DNA from: Avena insularis
Lineage: Eukaryota > Streptophyta > Magnoliopsida > Poales > Poaceae
Length of the DNA stretch: 64,000 bases
NCBI GenBank assembly: GCA_023614405.1
Contig: CM042685.1
Span: forward strand, 84,930,684-84,994,683
Direction of reading: 5' to 3'
Every line of letters begins with the position of its first letter. The first letter of the stretch is position 1. This document shows positions 58,825 through 64,000 of the stretch, piece after piece. The notes under the pieces are model-generated. The model ran no database searches, was not told the DNA's origin, and saw only the letters and a program-made list of their open reading frames with translations. The position numbers and the translations under genes were made by a program.

Positions 58825-59472
58825 TTAGGGCTTGAAATCTGGAAAGGTTGCCTGAATGAAAGAGGCATACTCCCAGGTTGCTTCTTCAGGTGTCATTCCC
58901 TGCCAAAGTATCAACCATTGTACAATAGCAATATCATAGTCGCCATTTCTCCTTGGTATCTGACGGCGCTGGAGCAAGGCCATGGGCTGGAGTTTAACTT
59001 TACCTGTAGGAGTGACCAGAGACAGGCGACTATTGGGTACTGCCTGAGTTCCCAAATGCTTTTTAGCTGGCTCACGTGGAAGACATAGCGGAGGAGAGTT
59101 CCTTCAGGGAGTTGTAGCTTGTATGCTCTTTTGCCCACTTTCTGTAAGATCTTGAAGGGTCCATACCACCTTGATGCCAATTTAAGTGGGTTTCCAGATC
59201 CCAGCGTTGTTTCTCTGTGAGCTTGCATCTTGAGGTAAACCATGTCTCCTTCATTGAATTCCCTTGGAGTTCGATGGAGGTCAGCATTCTTTTTCATTGT
59301 AGCTTGAGCCTTCACAAGGTTCTGCTGTAGGATGGCCAGCATATTTTGTTTCTCAGTTATAGTGGCCTGTTCTTCTGGTGGTGCCAACATAGTTGGAAGC
59401 TCATCTAGTAAGGGAGGTGGGTACTCATAGAGTGCTTGGAAGGGTGACATTTTGATAGAGGTGTGGTATGTG
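58825..59472 (-). pseudogene. Integrase C-terminus and chromodomain (truncated chromovirus)
   Basis: KMSPFQALYEYPPPLL, DMVYLKMQAHRETTLGSGNP, KLASRWYGPFKILQKVGKRA and LPEGTLLRYVFHVSQLK form the integrase C-terminal part. After a frameshift near 59055 come VPNSRLSLVTPTGKVKLQP, LQRRQIPRRNGDYDIAIVQW and MTPEEATWEYASFIQATFPD, a chromodomain, ending at 58825. Confidence 0.85.
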
Positions 59473-59477
59473 CTATT

Positions 59478-61352
59478 TGTTGGAGATATGCCCTAGAGGC
59501 AATAATAAAAGTGGTTATTATTATATCTTTGTGTTTATGATAAATGTTTATATTCATGCTATAACAGTATTAAACTGGAAACATTAATACTTGTGTGATT
59601 TGTAAACTAGATTAGAGTCCCTAGTAAAGCCTCTTTGTAATACTAGCTTGTTGGTTAATAGATGATCGTGGTTTCCCGATCATGAGCATTGAGATGTTGT
59701 TAACAACAGGATCATATCATTAGGAGAATGATATGATGGACATACTCCTATAGATAAGCGTAGCATAAAGATCAAGTCATTTCAATAGTTTGTTTGCTAT
59801 AAGCTTTCTGATACATAGTAACCTAATTCCTTCGACCATAAGATCATGCTAATCACCATCACCAGAAGGATGCTTTGATGACATCGAACACCACACCGTA
59901 ACTGGGTGGCTATAAAGGTGGCATTGAGTGTTCGGAAACTATGGGTTGAGGCACATGGATCAAGAGTGGGATTTGTCCATCCATATGACGGATAGATATA
60001 CTCTGGGCCCTCTCGGTGGAATGTCATCCAATTGGCTTGCAAGCATGTGACTGGCTCACAAGGGATCACATATCATGGGAACGAGAAAAGAGTACTTATC
60101 GGTAACGAGGTTGAACTAGGTATGCAGAGATACCGACGATCAAAACCTCGGATAAGTAAACTATCGTGAGACAAAGGGAAATTGGTATCGTATGTAAGTG
60201 GTTCATTCGATTGCAAACTAATCGTAGAAATATGTGGGAGCCATATGAATTTCCAGATTCCTCTATTGGTTATTGATCGGAGAAGTGTCTCGGTCATGTC
60301 CGCATAATTCACGAACCTTAGGGAGACACACTTAAGGATTCGATGTTGTTTAGTAGATATGGAATGTTAGTAGGGAAACCGAATGTTGTTCGGAGTCTCG
60401 GATTGGATCTGGGATATCACGAGGAGATACGGAATGGTCCGGAGAATAAGATTCATATAAGGAAAGTCTGATTTCGGAGTTCGGGAAAATTCCGATGGTT
60501 TCATCGGAGAGGTTCTAGAAGGGTCTAGAAGGTTCACCGGTCTGGAAGGAGAATGGTCCATGAATGTGTCATGGGTAAGTGGAATGATTGGATCATATCC
60601 TAGGTCACTTGGTGTGTGCATTTATAAGAGAGAATTAAAGCTCTAAATTGAAAGTCAAACGGGAGTTTGAAAAGTCAAATTGGAACAATGGTTTCCTAGT
60701 GGGAGAAGAAACAAGTCCTTCTCTCAATCCAACTTGGGTTTGGGTTTGGATTCAAACCCACCCCTCCCAAGGCTGCCCCTCCCTCTCATAAATAGAGGGG
60801 GCTGCCCCAAAGCACACAAGCCCTAGCCTTCCTCAGACATTTGCCACGAGCTTGGCCGACGCCGCCGGCCAAGGCTCACACGGGTTCGTCCACCGCCCTA
60901 GCCGCCGCCGACACCTCTTCCTCCTCCTGGTCATCTAAACCCTAGAACTCCGAGAAACCCTAAATCCATCATAACTCGCTACGGCTTAGGTGAATCCCTG
61001 CGGGATCTTCCCTCTACTTCCGACATCACGCCATCGTGCTGTCGGAATCGCGAGGGGAGAACTACAACCTCTGCTGCCTGCTGGAACAAGGGAGAGGAAG
61101 GTCTTCGACTCATCGACCGAACGGTGACCGATCATGAAGCGCTGAACACTGGCCGGAAGGATCGTCTACACGATCTTGAGATTGGCAAGTGTACGACTAC
61201 ATCACCCATGAGAATGTGCTCTCGTTAACCGCTTTGGAATCTTTGAGAGTGAGTGCTTCTATCGACTCGTTGCTACAATCTAGTAGACAGATCTTGGCTT
61301 GTTTGTGTGCATGCGGTAGAATTTTTTGTTTCCCATGCTACGAACCCCTACA
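59478..61352 (+). repeat. BARE/Angela-type solo LTR with target duplication
   Basis: Starts TGTTGGAGATATGCCCTAGAGG, ends CTACGAACCCCTACA, and matches both LTRs of the 30556-39450 element in opposite orientation. A perfect CTATT duplication flanks it (59473-59477, 61353-61357). A CATAAATAGAGG promoter box is at about 60788. No internal domain remains, so LTR-LTR recombination probably removed it. Confidence 0.93.
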
Positions 61353-61357
61353 CTATT

Positions 61358-62010
61358 GTACGACCACTCAGTGGCAGGGAGCCAGTCACACCATTTTTTG
61401 GGTTCAGCAAAAACCAAACACCTAAGGTATTGCTCCAAGCATTGGTTTACCCTTTCTGTTTGACTATCAGATTCAGGATGATAGGCCGTTATGAAATGCA
61501 AGGATATTTTCATGGATTTGAATATTGACTACCAAAGATTGCTTGTGAAGATAGTGTCTCTGTCAGTTGTGATAACAGTGGGAGGGCCATGCATCTTGAA
61601 TATGTTGTTTATGAATAGATCAGCCATAGTCTGGACTATATATGGGTGTGCCAGGGGCAATAAGTGGGAATATTTGGTCAACCTATCCACAACTACCAGG
61701 ATAACATTCTTACCTTTTGATTTGGGTAAACCCTCAATGAAGTCCATGCTGATCTCAGACCACTTTGTTGTTGGTATGGGAAGGGGATCCAGAAGTCCTA
61801 GGTAGGGCACTTTCTCTGTTTTAGAAATCTGGCAAACAGGACAATGGGATATTTTGGTGTCAATGAAAGCTTTCATTTTGGGCCAATAGAAGAGTTGCTT
61901 AATTCTGTGGTAAGTGGATCTTGTGCCAGAGTGCCCCCAATGGCAGAGGAATGGAAGGAATCAAAGATTTTATCTCTCAGGTCAGAATTCGGACCCACTA
62001 GTAATCTGCC
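61358..62010 (-). pseudogene. Integrase zinc region and core (truncated chromovirus)
   Basis: SHCPVCQISKTEKVPY gives the two Cys; WSEISMDFIEGLPKSKGKN (Asp), TVITTDRDTIFTSNLW (Asp) and ITAYHPESDSQTERVNQ (Glu) give the DDE core. A stop follows NLW and frames change near 61876. It ends at the solo LTR, and the coding sense resumes beyond it. Confidence 0.86.
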
Positions 62011-62700
62011 TTTGTATCTAAGAACTCCAGAGTGAATAGAAAAGTTGGGGTGGCTTGAGATGTTGACAGAGAGTTCCTGAGCTAGCTTGATACAGTACTC
62101 ATCATCTTGGTAGGTTTTAGTAATATCCATTATCCAAACTGGGAGGGCAGATGAGGTAACCAGACAGGTGTCTACATCTTCCAATTTACTGATTTCAGCC
62201 TGCTGATATTTCCTTGAAAGAGCATCTGCCATAGTGTTTTCCTTCCCTTTTTTGTATTGAATGATAAATTCAAATTCCAACAGTTTGAGCATAAGCTTGT
62301 GTTGGATCCCTTACAGCATCTTATGGCTAGCTAAATACTTGAGGCTACTTTGGTCAGTCTTGATGATTAGCTTGTTTCCAAGAAAGTAGTGCCTCCATTT
62401 TTTCAGTGACTCCAAGATGGCCAATGCTTCTTTCTCATAGCCAGATTTTGCATTGGTTTCTGGGCCCAAACACTTGCTAAAATATGCTAGTGTGTTTGTT
62501 GTTCTGCATGAGAACTGCTCCAAGGCCAGAAGTGCATGCATCTGTCTCAATGGTGAAAGGCTGGCAAAAATCAGGAAGGGCTAACAGTGGTGGTTGTGAC
62601 ATGACTGTTTTCAACCTGTTAAATGCTTGTTGTTGGTTAGTACCCCAAGTGAAGGAGTTTTTCTTGAGAGCACAGTTGCCGAAAAGTTTTGCATGCTGAT
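62011..62700 (-). pseudogene. RNase H and RT tail (truncated chromovirus)
   Basis: NSFTWGTNQ-type RT tail, a DAC-type first Asp, GYEKEALAILESLKKWRHYF (Glu), LIIKTDQSSLKYLASHKML (Asp) and KENTMADALSRKYQQ. Frames alternate between 62311-62550 and 61873-62292. Truncated at about 62700. Confidence 0.82.
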
Positions 62701-62727
62701 CCGAAGGATTGCAATCGAAGATTCATA

Positions 62728-63035
62728 GGGTGCGCGACCAACGCTCCCTATGGGAGTAGCCCCCGAGTGTCTGTTCGAGTCGCAGACTCGAGCATAGACT
62801 TTAATTCTACTGTTGTTTGGCTTCAGGTCTGTAGGACACAAATTTTTCGGATGCTTGAATCCATCCTCCCTATGGGAGTAGCCCCCGAGTCCGTAGTGGA
62901 GTCGTAGACTCGATGTAGGACTCGAAGAAATAGTTCAATGGTGTAGTACTTTCAGTGTTCTTCGGGTGCGCGGCCAGCGCTCCTGATAGGTGTAGCCCCC
63001 GAGTATTTAATCGAATCATAGATTCGAGTGAGTAC
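62728..63035 (+). repeat. Three diverged tandem units (about 114-122 bp) each with a hairpin
   Basis: TCC[C/T]TAT-GGGAGTAGCCCCCGAGT-like blocks start at 62745, 62867 and 62981. Each is followed by an inverted repeat with a 3-nt loop: TCGAGTC/GACTCGA (62775-62791), GAGTC/GACTC (62899-62911), TCGAATC/GATTCGA (63011-63027). Probably part of a Gypsy LTR or leader in front of the gene below. Confidence 0.7.
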
Positions 63036-63503
63036 TCTTAGCTGTGTAGCCGAAGAATTGTAACCGTTGCTAGTATAGCTTTTGATGACGCCAGTGCTGA
63101 CGATTGGTGATCTCAAGCGTCTGCGGCGCTAGATATGACTTGACTGGACGAACATGGGTCCCACCTTCTGACTTTGAGTTGACTGGTCACGCGCGGCGTG
63201 GAGATAATTACGGCGTCGCCTCGATTTCCGTGCATAGTGGACAACGTGTGAGCGACGGTTTGCTGCGGTGCTGACACGTGGACGGCCAGATCTTGAGGTT
63301 GGCTCTAGGCCTTCCCGATGGACGGTCGACGTGCATCGTTCTCGTCCTTATAATCATTGGGAAAAAGGTGAGTTTGTTTTCACCGCAGCCATTCTTGTTT
63401 CACTGCTCCCCTCTTCTCTGCGTGTTCTTACTGCGCACTGGAATTTCCTCGAGCTTTTCCTTCCTTGATTCGGCGTGCTCAATGCCGTCACCGCCGCACT
63501 GCA
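63036..63503 (+). other. Leader or LTR-like DNA upstream of the gag-like gene
   Basis: GC-rich, with TATAATCA at about 63349 some 155 bases before the ATG. No primer-binding site is evident between them, so the LTR border cannot be set. Confidence 0.35.
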
Positions 63504-64000
63504 ATGGGGAAGCCCAAGAAGTCCTCCTCTGCGGTTGGTACCAGTGCGGGCGGCAAAAAAGGTTCCGCCGCCACCCGTGTCACCGATGGTGGCTGGCGAT
63601 GATCGGAGATGCGTGAGAATGATCTCCGCAAGCTCCGTGAGCGAGGCCTGATCCCGCAAGATAGGGAGGACGTCAAACTTCCCGGCACTGAGGTAATTCC
63701 CCGCCCCCCGCTAGGTTTCGGGTTATGTTCCTCGCTTTTGTCCTTCAGGGCTTTTCCTTCCCAGTCCATGATTTCCTTCGCGGATTGCTTTTTCTTTATG
63801 GTATTCAACTGCATCATATTTCTCCCAACTCTCTTCTTCACATCGCCTGTTTCATTACTTTCTGCGAGTCTTGGTATCGAGTCAAGACTTTGGCCTCTTC
63901 CGGAAACTCTATTCCATGAAGAGGCAATCTAGCTCCGATGGTGTTTATCCTATTGGGGGTTGCATCATTTCCCTCAAATCCAATCTTCTTTTCTTCTCCT
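63504..64000 (+). pseudogene. Gypsy-type gag-like / PF04195-like gene, 5' part, runs off window
   Basis: The ATG at 63504 opens GKPKKSSSAVGTSAGGKKGS, in frame with MRENDLRKLRERGLIPQDRE after a TGA at 63600-63602, likely from CGA. A frameshift near 63720 leads to FSFPVHDFLRGLLFLYGIQL with HHISPNSLLHIACFITFCE, the conserved block of the 'putative gypsy type transposon' domain (PF04195) common in grass retroelement proteins. Function of that domain is not known to me. The gene continues past the right edge. Confidence 0.65.

Larger units (their letters stand above)
58085..62700 (-). mobile_element. Truncated chromovirus (Ty3/Gypsy, Reina-like), split by a BARE-type solo LTR
   Basis: Minus-strand order RNase H, integrase, chromodomain, polypurine tract, LTR. 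The 5' half (LTR, gag, protease, most of RT) is missing beyond about 62700, where unrelated repeat DNA begins. A solo Copia LTR interrupts the integrase. It is a different family from the 18664-46738 element: coding DNA is AT-rich and the sequences diverge. Confidence 0.8.

Noticed and set aside
1..64000. tRNA, rRNA or organellar insertions
   Set aside because: No cloverleaf, rRNA core or plastid/mitochondrial gene sequence was noticed; TGGTATCAGAGC matches are primer-binding sites only.

Overview
The window looks like intergenic nuclear DNA from a large-genome grass, probably Pooideae (wheat, barley, oat or ryegrass relatives). The evidence is BARE/Angela-type Copia LTRs beginning TGTTGGAGATATGCCCTAG, Gypsy LTRs beginning TGATACGTC, long-LTR chromoviruses, a Stowaway MITE and Helitron-like ends. 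I found no intact host gene, rRNA, tRNA or CRISPR array. Almost everything is decayed transposable element.

Layout. 1-6853: gag-only Copia-like element on the minus strand (LTR 4374-6853). 6858-7330: LTR relic, then unassigned DNA. 8740-15627: Gypsy relic on the minus strand, split by a 3.95 kb solo LTR (11447-15396, target duplication GCATG). 15628-17207: two plus-strand LTR relics. 18664-46738: three elements nested like dolls, each with its own target duplication. A short-LTR chromovirus (Reina-like, minus strand, TGTTG) is split in pol by a long-LTR chromovirus (Tekay-like, plus strand, 21838-44539, GCTG[C/T]), which is split in its integrase by an Angela-type Copia element (minus strand, 30556-39450, TGGAC). 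The solo LTR at 11447 belongs to the same family as the Tekay-like element.

46841-55735 is probably a minus-strand Helitron: its 3' hairpin and CTAG end are clear, its 5' end is tentative. It holds a Stowaway MITE and a broken enolase fragment that keeps an intron, as expected for gene capture from genomic DNA. 55887-57969 may be a second Helitron. 58085-62700 is a truncated minus-strand chromovirus split by a BARE-type solo LTR (59478-61352, CTATT). 62700-64000 holds hairpin-bearing tandem repeats and the start of a gypsy-type gag-like gene that runs off the window.

The retroelement genes encoded the usual cycle (Gag particle, protease, reverse transcriptase/RNase H, integrase, with chromodomains in the chromoviruses), but each carries stops or frameshifts, so none looks autonomous now. 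The least ordinary signals are an extra coiled-coil/acidic ORF between the 5' LTR and gag of the Tekay-like element, a covarying hairpin repeated three times near 62.8-63.0 kb, the enolase capture, and the uniform TAG nature of the nonsense codons.
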